A DNA stretch of 11,869 nt from an uncultured Oscillibacter sp. (GCA_951800675.1 CATOKC010000106.1:1-11869); one strand, 5' to 3'. Shown: positions 1 through 8,769, counted from the first letter of the stretch. Numbers and translations: made by a program. Notes: a model not told the origin generated them from the sequence alone.

Positions 1-77
1 CATACAGCGGCTTTCTTAGTTCAACCTTAAAAATGGAAATATGGAAAAAATTTTTCCTGGGGCCTGAACCGCTTGAA

Positions 78-124
78 CCAGGCGGAATTTGCCGGATTCT
101 ACCGCTGGTCGGTTGCTTTTTTTT
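78..124 (+). terminator. possible weak terminator of a gene upstream of the window
   Basis: A 7-bp stem with one bulged G (78-85 with 102-108) and a 16-nt loop is followed, 8 nt later, by eight T residues at 117-124. The gap between stem and T-run is long, so this is a poor intrinsic terminator. The rest of 1-160 holds no gene I can support, and I see no convincing promoter for the next gene in it; TTGAAC at 73-78 has only a poor -10 behind it. Confidence 0.22.
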
Positions 125-160
125 CGGGGTTGGGTGTAGACTGACAGGGAGGTGAAGCAC

Positions 161-1258
161 ATGAACAAACAGCAATTCGGAAATTTTATCGCGGAGAACC
201 GGAAAGCCGCCGGGCTGACGCAAAAGGAATTGGCGGCCCGGGTCCACGTGACGGACAAGGCGGTGAGCAAGTGGGAACGGGCCCTGAGCTACCCGGATGT
301 GACGCTGCTGGAGCCCCTGGCGGAGGCCCTGGACCTGGGGGTGGAGGAGCTGATGGCCTGCCGGAGAATGGAAGCGGCAATGGAACAGATAAAGGAGGAG
401 CCTATGCAGGCGATGAGGAAGGAAAAACCCGTACAGAACTTATTGGAAATTTCCCGGGAAAGTCTGCGGTCGGAGCGGCGGAAGTGCGTCTGGCAGACGG
501 CCCTGGCGATGGCGCTGATACTGGCGGCGACTCTGGGGACCATTTGGTATTGCGGCACATACGTCCGTGAGCAGCTGGACAACACCATCGTGCTAAAGGA
601 AACCGTGGGAAATGAGAACTACCTCTATGTGGAAGACCAGGGCCACTTGCTCCGCCTGAAGTGCGGGGCGGATGTGGACTTCGGCAGCATCAGATTGGAA
701 AGTGAGCATGGCGGTGAGCGGTCCTATCGTATGGACTGCCGTTGGAACCGGCGGACCTATGAGGGAACCGTTTCCTCCTGTGAGGCAACAGGAAGCATTA
801 TTCTGGGCGGGATGATGGATGCGCGATTTGAAGTGGAGAGAGACCAACTGTTCTGGTATGACGAGGTCAACTACACCAGCGAGAACTATTACCCGGACCC
901 TTATGCCGAGCCAAGAGGGCAGGTATTCCTTTGTGACTACTGTTTCTGGATCGGAGAGTGGGACAGTAAGGAGGAGAACCGTGTGACCGTCCTGCTGGTG
1001 GAGGACTGTCTGACCGTTGCGGTGGACGATGTCGACGAATACGGGCACAACGAGGTGGTGGTCCGTACCCGCTGGCCGGAGAAGCCCTACATGGTCTACG
1101 ACTGGCGCGGCGACAATCAAGTCAAGGAAATCGACCAGTATTGGCTGGACAGCGTCTCCCCGGAATTGCGGGAACGGCTATTGACCATACCGGAAGAGTC
1201 TGCCCGGGCTCAAGCGAGGCTGGGCAGCCACCCGCCCGTCATCGGAGAGACTCTATAA
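161..1258 (+). CDS. membrane-anchored XRE-family transcriptional regulator with extracytoplasmic domain
   Basis: A 365-residue protein. Residues 1-64 form a classic XRE/Cro helix-turn-helix: FGNFIAENRKAAGLTQKELA is followed by a recognition-helix region with TDKAVSKWERALSYPD, the form common in Firmicutes XRE regulators. A charged linker (about 65-108, ending RSERRK) leads into one hydrophobic segment, about 110-133, and a roughly 230-residue C-terminal part with no further membrane segment. By the positive-inside rule that part should lie outside the membrane. I do not recognise a family for it; it is rich in Tyr, Trp and acidic residues. The start is set at ATG 161, eight bases after GGAGG (148-152). 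An in-frame GTG at 152 lies inside that ribosome binding site and is unlikely to be used. The architecture suggests a one-component sensor that binds DNA from the membrane. Targets are unknown. It converges on rnpB. Confidence 0.85.
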   Translation: MNKQQFGNFIAENRKAAGLTQKELAARVHVTDKAVSKWERALSYPDVTLLEPLAEALDLGVEELMACRRMEAAMEQIKEEPMQAMRKEKPVQNLLEISRESLRSERRKCVWQTALAMALILAATLGTIWYCGTYVREQLDNTIVLKETVGNENYLYVEDQGHLLRLKCGADVDFGSIRLESEHGGERSYRMDCRWNRRTYEGTVSSCEATGSIILGGMMDARFEVERDQLFWYDEVNYTSENYYPDPYAEPRGQVFLCDYCFWIGEWDSKEENRVTVLLVEDCLTVAVDDVDEYGHNEVVVRTRWPEKPYMVYDWRGDNQVKEIDQYWLDSVSPELRERLLTIPEESARAQARLGSHPPVIGETL

Positions 1259-1260
1259 TC

Positions 1261-1300
1261 TATAAAAGAGGACCGCCCGCAGATCATGCGGACGGTCCTC
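1261..1300 (-). terminator. intrinsic terminator of rnpB
   Basis: A hairpin at 1268-1300 pairs GAGGACCG with CGGTCCTC and, past one mismatch, CCGCA with TGCGG around a GATCA loop. On the minus strand it is followed by TTTTATA (1267-1261). It lies just beyond the P1 helix of rnpB. On the + strand the hairpin is followed only by ATATATT, so it may be a weaker terminator for the converging regulator gene as well. Confidence 0.8.
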
Positions 1301-1307
1301 ATATATT

Positions 1308-1673
1308 GCGAGCAAAACTGTAAGCCGGGTTCTGTATTTGACAGCCATCTATCTAGGCGCGCTGTTGCCAACGCGCTCCAGCCACCCCGGGAGCGGCCGG
1401 GCCAGCCTTTCGGGGACGAACCCCGACGCTCCCATACCGGTGTTGCTCCGGATAGAGTTTACAGCATCGGACTGTTCCCAGCCGATGGGTGCGCTCTTAC
1501 CGCACCTTTCCACCCTTACTGGAACGGAAACCCGAACCAGCGGTATATCTCTGTTGCACTTTTCCTGAAGTCGCCTTCGGCGGGCGTTACCCGTTATCCT
1601 TGCCCTGTGGAGCCCGGACTTTCCTCATGAACGGCCTTTCGGCCTGCTCACGCGGCTGTCTGTTTTCCTCGCG
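1308..1673 (-). ncRNA. rnpB: RNase P RNA, bacterial type A-like
   Basis: The catalytic RNA of RNase P, which removes the 5' leader from pre-tRNAs. Read on the minus strand, the 5' part has the universal GAGGAAAGTCCGGGCTCC (around 1628-1611), the middle has the conserved GGTGCGGTAAGAGCGCACC block (about 1507-1489), and the 3' end has ACAGAACCCGGCTTA (about 1335-1321). The ends close as helix P1: GCGAGGAAAAC at 1672-1662 pairs with GTTTTGCTCGC at 1318-1308, with one G-G mismatch. This sets a length near 366 nt, normal for type A. A consensus promoter lies just upstream (1680-1708) and a terminator just downstream (1261-1300), so it is an independent unit, though read-through from the hydrolase is possible. 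Exact mature ends are inferred. Confidence 0.97.
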
Positions 1674-1679
1674 ATGCAC

Positions 1680-1708
1680 ATTATACAGGCAAAGGGACAG
1701 CTTGTCAA
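1680..1708 (-). promoter_or_regulatory. consensus SigA promoter of rnpB
   Basis: On the minus strand TTGACA (1708-1703), a 17-bp spacer and TATAAT (1685-1680) match the vegetative consensus at all twelve positions. The predicted transcript starts near 1673-1675, right at the RNase P RNA 5' end. The -35 box contains the TGA stop codon (1707-1705) of the hydrolase gene upstream. Confidence 0.93.
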
Positions 1709-2400
1709 CCCGTCTCCCGGAGCCAGAGGGACAGTGCGTCCAGCTCCGGCGGCGTATGGAACCAGTGCTCCGCGCCCTCCTCGATCCGCAGACGGCAGGA
1801 AAAGCGCTCCGCGAAAGCGGAGACGGTTTCCTCCGCCACCAGGGTGTCCCCGGAGCCCCGGAGGATGTCGGTGGGGAAGGGCCAGCGGTCAATGGGATGG
1901 CGGCGGATATAACCGTAATCGTCCCAGCAGAGGGTCTGGCCCATGGGGGTGGGAATTTCTCCCTCCGCCTCCAGGCGCGTCTCGGAAATCTGGAACCAGC
2001 CCATCATGTCCCAGGTCAGGCGCTCCATGTCCACCACCGGGGAGAGAAACCAGGCATGGCATATGTTTCGTTCCCGGCAGGCCAGAAGACTGAAATAGGC
2101 CCCCATGCTGACGGCGAAAAGGCCGACGCTGGCCCAGCGGCTTTCGGCGTAATCCAGGACAGCGGACAGTTCCCGGACGCAGACGGGAGGCTTACAGCGG
2201 ATAGGGCCGTCTTTTCGCTCCCCGTGCTTCGGCAGGTCGAAGCTCAAAACCTGGCAATGGGGCAATGCCTCTGACAAAAGGCGGAATGGCACGTCCGTTT
2301 TGTTGGACTGGGCTCCGTGGACGGCCACAATCACCCGCTCCGAGGGGGAGCCCCAGAGGGCGGCGGGAATCTGACCGATTCGAAAGAACTGCGGGTCCAT
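1705..2400 (-). CDS. alpha/beta hydrolase fold protein
   Basis: A 231-residue cytoplasmic protein with no signal peptide. Visible hydrolase-fold marks are the VHG oxyanion-loop motif at 27-29, a nucleophile elbow FAVSMGAY with Ser98 (Ala in place of the usual first Gly of GxSxG), an acidic residue at Asp185 in GSGDTL, and a C-terminal histidine, 212 or 215, in GAEHWFHT. The order Ser-Asp-His and the length fit small serine hydrolases. The substrate cannot be read from the sequence. The ATG at 2400 follows AAAGGAGGT at a normal spacing. The gene is divergent from murD with a predicted promoter at 2431-2459. It ends inside the rnpB -35 box, so its transcription may run into rnpB. Confidence 0.87.
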   Translation of the reverse strand: MDPQFFRIGQIPAALWGSPSERVIVAVHGAQSNKTDVPFRLLSEALPHCQVLSFDLPKHGERKDGPIRCKPPVCVRELSAVLDYAESRWASVGLFAVSMGAYFSLLACRERNICHAWFLSPVVDMERLTWDMMGWFQISETRLEAEGEIPTPMGQTLCWDDYGYIRRHPIDRWPFPTDILRGSGDTLVAEETVSAFAERFSCRLRIEEGAEHWFHTPPELDALSLWLRETG

Positions 2401-2430
2401 AGCAGGACCTCCTTTCCGGTTTCGCTTGAC

Positions 2431-2459
2431 AGAATATCATAAATTTCCTACCAAGACAA
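2431..2459 (-). promoter_or_regulatory. predicted promoter of the hydrolase gene
   Basis: On the minus strand TTGTCT (2459-2454), a 17-bp spacer and TATTCT (2436-2431) are placed about 30 bp upstream of the start codon. Four of six bases match the consensus in the -35 and five of six in the -10. It lies back to back with the murD promoter, and its -35 sits inside the palindrome at 2452-2465. Confidence 0.55.
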
Positions 2460-2465
2460 GTCTTG
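2452..2465. promoter_or_regulatory. palindrome between divergent promoters, possible operator
   Basis: CAAGAC-AA-GTCTTG is a perfect 6-2-6 inverted repeat. It covers the whole -35 of the hydrolase promoter and the first three bases of the -35 of the murD promoter, where a dimeric regulator could act on both. No regulator is identified. Confidence 0.4.
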
Positions 2466-2491
2466 CCGGGAGCGGTCTGGCGTGGTAGAAT
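2463..2491 (+). promoter_or_regulatory. predicted SigA promoter of the murD-yunB-ligA operon
   Basis: TTGCCG (2463-2468), a 17-bp spacer and TAGAAT (2486-2491). Transcription would start near 2498, giving an 80-nt leader. The leader holds a second 6-2-6 palindrome, TGGAAG-AC-CTTCCA at 2517-2530, and a short TTCCG/CGGAA hairpin at about 2542-2559; their role, if any, is not known. Confidence 0.6.
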
Positions 2492-2578
2492 AGGAAAGCG
2501 ACTATGATGGCTTCTGTGGAAGACCTTCCATTTGGGAAAAATTCCGTCTTTTGGCGGAAAGGATAAGGAGCGATTTCT

Positions 2579-3973
2579 GTGAAATTTGAGGAATATCTGG
2601 CTTCTTTGCAGAACAAGACCGTGGCTGTCATCGGCATTGGCGTATCCAACAGGCCCCTGATCGAGCTGCTGCTCTCCCGAGGCGTGGCGGTAACCGCATG
2701 CGACAAAAAGGATCGGACCGCGCTGGGCGCTTTGGCGGAGGAGCTAGAGGAGAAAGGCTGCCGTCTCCGGCTCGGACCGGATTATCTGCGGGATTTAACG
2801 GAGGATGTTATTTTCCGCACGCCGGGAATGCGGCCGGATTTGCCGGAGCTCACCGCCGCTGTGAATCGGGGAAGCAAATTGACCAGTGAGATGGAGGTTT
2901 TTTTCGAGGTCTGCCCCTGTCCCATTCTGGCCGTTACCGGCAGCGACGGGAAAACCACCACCACCACCATCCTTGCGGAACTGCTCCGGGCGGCGGGGAA
3001 AACCGTCCACCTGGGGGGAAACATCGGCCACCCGCTGCTGGCGGAAACCGGAAGTATGACGGCGGAGGACCTCGCCGTGCTGGAATTGAGTTCCTTCCAG
3101 CTGATGACCATGAGCTGGAGCCCTCATATTGCCGTTGTCACAAATTTAGCTCCCAACCATTTGGACATGCACAAGGATTATGCGGAGTATATTTCTGCAA
3201 AGGAAAATATCTTTACACATCAGTCTGCAAGCGATATTGTCGTTTTTAATGCTGACAACGAGGTAACCCGTTCCTTTATCGGCCGCCAGCGGGGAGAGCT
3301 CCGCACCTTCAGCCGCCGGGAAACGGTGGAGCGGGGGACGTATCTTGCGCCGGACGATGCCGGGGAGGGGCAGGCCATCTGGATGTCCAATGAAAACGGC
3401 CGCCGCCAGGTGCTTCCTCTGGCGGAAATCAAGCTTCCCGGTATTCACAATGTGGAGAACTACATGGCCGCCATCGCCGCCGTGGACAGACTGGTTCCCG
3501 ACAAGATTATCCGGGACTTTGCCAAAAACTTCGGCGGCGTGGAGCACCGGATTGAGCTGGTTCGGGAGCTGGACGGCGTGCGGTACTATAACGATTCCAT
3601 CGCCTCCAGTCCCAGCCGGACCATCGCGGGACTGAACGCTTTCCCGGAAAAGGTCATCCTCATCGCCGGAGGAAAGGACAAGGGCATCTCTTACGGCAGC
3701 CTGGGCCCGGTGGTTAACGAGCATGTGAAGCTGCTGATTCTCTGCGGGGCCACCGCCGGGGTGATCCGCGCCTCAGTGGAACAGGCGGAAAACTACGGCG
3801 GTTTGGAAATTGCGGATGTGGAAGACTACCATCAGGCCGTCTCCCTGGCCAGGGGCCGGGCGAAGGAAGGAGATGTGATAATCCTGTCTCCCGCCAGCAC
3901 CTCCTTTGACCGTTTCGCCAACTTTATGGAGCGAGGAAGGGTTTTCAAAGAGATCGTGAACAGCCTGAAATAA
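2579..3973 (+). CDS. murD: UDP-N-acetylmuramoyl-L-alanine--D-glutamate ligase MurD
   Basis: MurD adds D-glutamate to UDP-MurNAc-L-Ala with ATP, in the cytoplasmic phase of peptidoglycan synthesis. The 464-residue length is normal. An N-terminal Rossmann-like UDP-binding domain (AVIGIGVSNRP, 16-26) is followed by the central Mur ligase ATPase domain with P-loop GSDGKTTTTT (121-130), the NHLDMHKDY segment (193-201) and Lys209 in SAKENIF, the expected carbamylated lysine. The C-terminal domain carries LPGIHNVEN (287-295), EHRIE, YYNDSIASSPSRT (337-348), GGKDKG (364-369) and LSPASTSFDRF (436-446). SPASTSFD in particular is the MurD signature that separates it from MurC, MurE and MurF. The start is GTG 2579, eight bases after AAGGAG (2565-2570). 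It is first in a run with yunB and ligA. Confidence 0.97.
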   Translation: MKFEEYLASLQNKTVAVIGIGVSNRPLIELLLSRGVAVTACDKKDRTALGALAEELEEKGCRLRLGPDYLRDLTEDVIFRTPGMRPDLPELTAAVNRGSKLTSEMEVFFEVCPCPILAVTGSDGKTTTTTILAELLRAAGKTVHLGGNIGHPLLAETGSMTAEDLAVLELSSFQLMTMSWSPHIAVVTNLAPNHLDMHKDYAEYISAKENIFTHQSASDIVVFNADNEVTRSFIGRQRGELRTFSRRETVERGTYLAPDDAGEGQAIWMSNENGRRQVLPLAEIKLPGIHNVENYMAAIAAVDRLVPDKIIRDFAKNFGGVEHRIELVRELDGVRYYNDSIASSPSRTIAGLNAFPEKVILIAGGKDKGISYGSLGPVVNEHVKLLILCGATAGVIRASVEQAENYGGLEIADVEDYHQAVSLARGRAKEGDVIILSPASTSFDRFANFMERGRVFKEIVNSLK

Positions 3974-4017
3974 AACCAAGCCTCCGGCGCATAAAGTGTC
4001 CCCGGGGGTGGTAACGC

Positions 4018-4710
4018 ATGGGCTTTTTCTACTACCGGCGGCGAATGGCACGGCGGAATTTGCTGGCTGTTCTAGCCTTTTCCACCATGGCGGCAGCTAT
4101 GGCGGCTGTGATTTTCGCCACAACCCAGATGCGTCCTATTCTGGTGAGCCTGGCCACCACCCGAGTTTCCAACATGGTAAACCGCATCGTTTCCGAGGCG
4201 GTGGACGAGGCCATCGACAGCGGAAATATCACCTACAGCGATCTGATTACCTTTGAAAAAGACAACGAAGGGCGGATTACCGCTATCTACAGCAATATGG
4301 CGGCTTTCAACCGGCTTCAATCCAACATTCTGGATATCATTTTGGCCCGGATCGACCAGGTGTCCACCCGGGAGCTTTCCATTCCGGTGGGCAGCCTCTC
4401 CGGTTCCGTGCTTCTGGCGGGAAGGGGCCCCCGGATTTCCGTGCGGATGGAGTCGGTGGGCTCTTCCTCCGCCAATTTTGAGAACGAATTTACCTCAGCG
4501 GGTATCAACCAGACAAAGCATCAAATTGTGCTGAACATTGATGTGGCCGTCAGCATCCTCTTGCCAGGGTTTTCTACGGCTACCACTGTCTCCAACGCCG
4601 TCACTGTGGCGGAGACCGTCATTGTAGGTTCTGTGCCGGATACCTACACGTATTTCAGCTCCACGCCGGAGAGCTACGTGAGCGATGCGAAGGACTATAT
4701 ACTAAACTAG
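4018..4710 (+). CDS. yunB: sporulation protein YunB
   Basis: A 230-residue protein that I recognise as the YunB family, which in Bacillus is made in the mother cell under SigE and is needed for normal spore formation; the molecular role is not established. An N-terminal basic stretch (YYRRRMARRN) precedes one hydrophobic segment, about 14-36. The rest is a soluble, probably extracytoplasmic, domain with family-type segments such as FNRLQSNI, VSTRELSIPVGSLSG and a near-C-terminal AETVIVGSVPDTY. The ATG at 4018 follows GGGGGTGG. It lies 44 nt after murD and 9 nt before ligA. CATAAAGT at 3990-3997 resembles a SigE -10, with GAAATAA at 3967-3973 as a poor -35. The implied leader would be only about 14 nt, so I do not list it as a promoter. 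Confidence 0.88.
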   Translation: MGFFYYRRRMARRNLLAVLAFSTMAAAMAAVIFATTQMRPILVSLATTRVSNMVNRIVSEAVDEAIDSGNITYSDLITFEKDNEGRITAIYSNMAAFNRLQSNILDIILARIDQVSTRELSIPVGSLSGSVLLAGRGPRISVRMESVGSSSANFENEFTSAGINQTKHQIVLNIDVAVSILLPGFSTATTVSNAVTVAETVIVGSVPDTYTYFSSTPESYVSDAKDYILN

Positions 4711-6696
<1,986 letters not shown>

Positions 6697-6703
6697 TGAA
6701 ACA

Positions 6704-6735
6704 GAGCGGCGGATTCCCGCCGCTCTTGCTCTTTT
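6704..6735. terminator. bidirectional terminator between ligA and cotJC
   Basis: A perfect 9-bp stem GAGCGGCGG (6704-6712) with CCGCCGCTC (6717-6725) around an ATTC loop, followed on the + strand by TTGCTCTTTT. On the minus strand it follows the cotJC stop codon and is trailed by TGTTTCATTATT. It fits as the end of the murD-yunB-ligA unit and probably of the converging cotJ unit. Confidence 0.85.
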
Positions 6736-7331
6736 CATTTATCGAAAGCCGGGTTCATATAGTAAACGTTTTTCGCGTTCATTTTGTCTTTTGCCAGCCG
6801 CAGTCCTTCGCCGAAGCGCTGGAAATGGACGATTTCCCGGGCCCGGAGGAATTTGATGACATCGCTGACATCCGGGTCGTCGGAGAGGCGGAGGATGTTG
6901 TCGTAGGTTACGCGGGCTTTCTGCTCCGCCGCCAAATCCTCTGTCAAGTCCCCAATGACATCCCCGGTTACCTGCATGGTAGCGGCAGACCAGGGGAAAC
7001 CGGAAGCGAACTGTGGAAACACGCCGGTGGTATGGTCCACGAAGTAGGCGTCAAAACCGGCAGCCTTAATCTGCTCCTCGCTGAGGTTCCGGGTCAGCTG
7101 GTGGACCAGAGTACCCACCATCTCCAGATGACCCAATTCCTCTGTGCCGATGTCCGTCAGCAGGCCCTTCAGCTCCGCATAGGGCATGGAGTAGCGCTGG
7201 CTCAGATACCGGAGGGAAGCTCCCAGCTCCCCGTCGGGCCCGCCGTATTGGGAGATAATGGCCGCCGCCAGCTTGGGATTGGTGTTCTTAACCTTCACCG
7301 GGTATTGAAGCTTTTTCTCATATACAAACAT
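6735..7331 (-). CDS. cotJC: spore coat protein CotJC, manganese-catalase family
   Basis: A 198-residue protein with the ferritin-like Mn-catalase fold typical of CotJC, a component of the spore coat. The N terminus MFVYEKKLQYPVKVK and the GGPDGELGASLRYLSQRY segment are characteristic. Candidate dimanganese ligands are Glu35, Glu64 or Glu65 and His68 (GTEELGHLEM), Glu132 or Glu136, and Glu166 with His169 (AREIVHF). They are spaced as in Mn-catalases, so catalase activity is possible but not shown by sequence alone. The ATG (7331-7329) shares one base with the TAA of the upstream gene and has GTAGGAGGG in front, so the two are translationally coupled. It is the last gene of a SigE-type operon. 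Confidence 0.93.
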   Translation of the reverse strand: MFVYEKKLQYPVKVKNTNPKLAAAIISQYGGPDGELGASLRYLSQRYSMPYAELKGLLTDIGTEELGHLEMVGTLVHQLTRNLSEEQIKAAGFDAYFVDHTTGVFPQFASGFPWSAATMQVTGDVIGDLTEDLAAEQKARVTYDNILRLSDDPDVSDVIKFLRAREIVHFQRFGEGLRLAKDKMNAKNVYYMNPAFDK

Positions 7332-7789
7332 TAGTCATTCCCTCCTACGTCCCAGGGCCACGGGTCCTTGAGCCAGGCGTAGCCGTCCTCCGGGGTCAGG
7401 TCGGTGCTGGTCAGGGGGCCATACATCTTCTCATATTTTTCCCGGCCCTCTTTGGCCAGCTTGATATAGGACCAGTAAAGCTGGAGAACCTCCTGGTCGT
7501 TGGCGTGGGTATCCAGGTACAGATTCAGCTCCTTGATGGCAAAATCCAGCGCCATTAGCTCCACCAGGGCGGTGTTGGCCAGCTTAGTTTTCGCCTGGAT
7601 GGCCGCTTTAAAGGGCAGGTCCAAACCGGGAAACAACGTGCCAGCTTGAAGGGCCTCCGCCCGGCTGAAGCGGGGAGGGTTCTGCTCCTGCATCGGAATA
7701 TAAGGAAACGCCAGCGGGGCGCAATTGCCGGGGAGTGTGCCCATTCCCGCGCCGCAGGAACCGGCCGGCGTCTGATTAGGTCTTTCCAT
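7331..7789 (-). CDS. CotJA-CotJB fused spore coat protein
   Basis: A 152-residue protein that combines two families normally encoded by separate adjacent genes. Residues about 25-61 (PLAFPYIPMQEQNPPRFSRA, then EALQAGTLFPGLDLPF) are CotJA-like. Residues about 70-148 are CotJB-like: LVELMALDFAIKELNLYLDT, then LYWSYIKLAKEGREKYEKMYGPLT and the C-terminal YAWLKDPWPWD. The junction runs KAAIQAKTKLANTA without any stop, and the CotJB part has no start codon or ribosome binding site of its own that I can see. The N-terminal 24 residues contain Gly, Pro and two Cys. ATG 7789 follows AAGGAGG at good spacing. With cotJC it completes the cotJABC set, which acts in assembly of the inner spore coat layers in Bacillus. 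Confidence 0.9.
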   Translation of the reverse strand: MERPNQTPAGSCGAGMGTLPGNCAPLAFPYIPMQEQNPPRFSRAEALQAGTLFPGLDLPFKAAIQAKTKLANTALVELMALDFAIKELNLYLDTHANDQEVLQLYWSYIKLAKEGREKYEKMYGPLTSTDLTPEDGYAWLKDPWPWDVGGND

Positions 7790-7816
7790 ATTTGCTTTCC
7801 TCCTTGTGTAAGAATG

Positions 7817-7834
7817 GCGCGAGGTGTCTCGCGC
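7817..7834 (-). promoter_or_regulatory. 5'-leader hairpin of the cotJ mRNA
   Basis: GCGCGAG and CTCGCGC form a perfect 7-bp stem with a four-base loop. If transcription starts at about 7835-7836, as the SigE-type -10 predicts, the hairpin occupies the extreme 5' end of the mRNA. It leaves the ribosome binding site near 7799-7805 free, so it looks more like a stabiliser than a translation block. Confidence 0.5.
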
Positions 7835-7841
7835 TCATTCC

Positions 7842-7849
7842 ATTGTATG
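7842..7849 (-). promoter_or_regulatory. SigE-type -10 of the cotJ operon
   Basis: On the minus strand CATACAAT (7849-7842) matches the mother-cell SigE -10 consensus. No clear SigE -35 is seen at 14-16 bp upstream; GGTAGCCC is the nearest sequence. The position, about 50 bp before the cotJAB start, and the spore-coat function of the operon support it. Confidence 0.6.
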
Positions 7850-7906
7850 CCGGCAGCGGCAAAGGGGCTACCTGGGAAGCAATGGGACAATTGTTCGGGC
7901 TTCGGC

Positions 7907-7935
7907 TTGCTTTTTGGGGAGGTACTTGCTATAAT
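7907..7935 (+). promoter_or_regulatory. SigA extended -10 promoter of cwlD-radA
   Basis: TTGCTT (7907-7912), a 17-bp spacer and TATAAT (7930-7935) preceded by TGC, giving an extended -10. Transcription would start near 7942. An inverted repeat, ATGGA-AAATA-TCCAT (7934-7948), covers the end of the -10 and the start site and could be an operator. Confidence 0.72.
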
Positions 7936-7968
7936 GGAAAATATCCATAAGTGTCACAGGAAAAGGCC

Positions 7969-7998
7969 GCATATGGGATAAGCCGCCGGACATATCCT
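7969..7998 (+). promoter_or_regulatory. possible second, SigE-type promoter of cwlD
   Basis: GCATATG (7969-7975), 15 bp and CATATCCT (7991-7998) resemble SigE -35 and -10 elements (CATAnnnT). The start would fall near 8005, just before the ribosome binding site at 8017-8023. In Bacillus cwlD is expressed during sporulation, which makes this plausible; the match is only partial. Confidence 0.33.
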
Positions 7999-8031
7999 CT
8001 TAGCACGAGATTTGTGAAGGGAGCGTTGTCC

Positions 8032-8769
8032 GTGGTTATCCTGTTGCGAAAACGCGACTTGATTTTCTCCTGTCTATTCTGCTGCTTCTTTCTGGGACTG
8101 GCAGCGGTACTATGGAGAGGAAGTGCCATACCAGCTTTCCATGTCCGGGAAGAAGTCCCCATCACCGTGGTTATCGACCCTGGACACGGTGGGGAGGACG
8201 GGGGAGCGGTATCCCCGGGAGGTGTAGCGGAAAGTCATATCAATTTGGCGGTATCTCTGCGGATCAGTGATCTGCTGCGCTTCGTCGGGCAAAGGACCCA
8301 GTTGACCCGAAGCGAGGATGTGACTATCTGTGACAAGGGCTTGGACACCATACGCCAGCGAAAAACCTCGGACCTGAAAAATCGGGTAAAACTGGTGGAG
8401 GAGACGGAAAACGCTGTTTTGATGAGTATTCACCAGAACAGTCTGCCCTCGTCCCCGGTTACGTACGGAGCCCAGGTGTTCTGGAACCGGCAGGAGGGGG
8501 CGAAGGAGCTGGCAACCGGTATTCAGGAAACGCTGAACGCCGCCGTCAATGCCGGGAACGGCAAACAGCCCCGACAGATACCCGACAGCATCTATTTGAT
8601 GAAAAGCATCTCCGCGCCGGGGGTGCTGGTGGAATGTGGCTTCCTTTCCAATGGACCGGAGACGGAACGCTTGCAGAACCCGGCCTATCAGTTGCGGCTG
8701 GCGGCTGCTGTCACAGCGGGATATCTGAACGCCGGAGAACTGGAAAACGAATTTGGAGAGATAACATGA
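8032..8769 (+). CDS. cwlD: N-acetylmuramoyl-L-alanine amidase CwlD
   Basis: A 245-residue amidase_3 protein. CwlD removes the peptide from muramic acid in spore cortex peptidoglycan, a step toward muramic-delta-lactam, which germination enzymes recognise. An N-terminal basic stretch and one hydrophobic segment (about 10-28) form an uncleaved anchor or signal sequence. The catalytic domain has DPGHGGEDGG with zinc ligand His52, Glu67 in VAESHINL, His134 in MSIHQN and catalytic Glu201 in VECGFLSN. NRVKLVEE and SIYLMKSISAPGVLVE are also typical. The start is set at GTG 8032, eight bases after AAGGGAG (8017-8023); the reading frame stays open upstream to GTG 7951, but that codon has no ribosome binding site. 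The TGA overlaps the radA ATG. Confidence 0.9.
   Translation: MVILLRKRDLIFSCLFCCFFLGLAAVLWRGSAIPAFHVREEVPITVVIDPGHGGEDGGAVSPGGVAESHINLAVSLRISDLLRFVGQRTQLTRSEDVTICDKGLDTIRQRKTSDLKNRVKLVEETENAVLMSIHQNSLPSSPVTYGAQVFWNRQEGAKELATGIQETLNAAVNAGNGKQPRQIPDSIYLMKSISAPGVLVECGFLSNGPETERLQNPAYQLRLAAAVTAGYLNAGELENEFGEIT

Noticed and set aside
1286..2274. Long + strand reading frames across 1286-1630, 1489-2274 and 1674-2093
   Set aside because: They lie antisense to rnpB and the hydrolase, lack ribosome binding sites and have shadow-type composition.
7951..8031. An N-terminal extension of CwlD starting at GTG 7951
   Set aside because: It lacks a ribosome binding site, and the added 27 residues do not resemble a signal or family sequence; GTG 8032 has AAGGGAG at good spacing.
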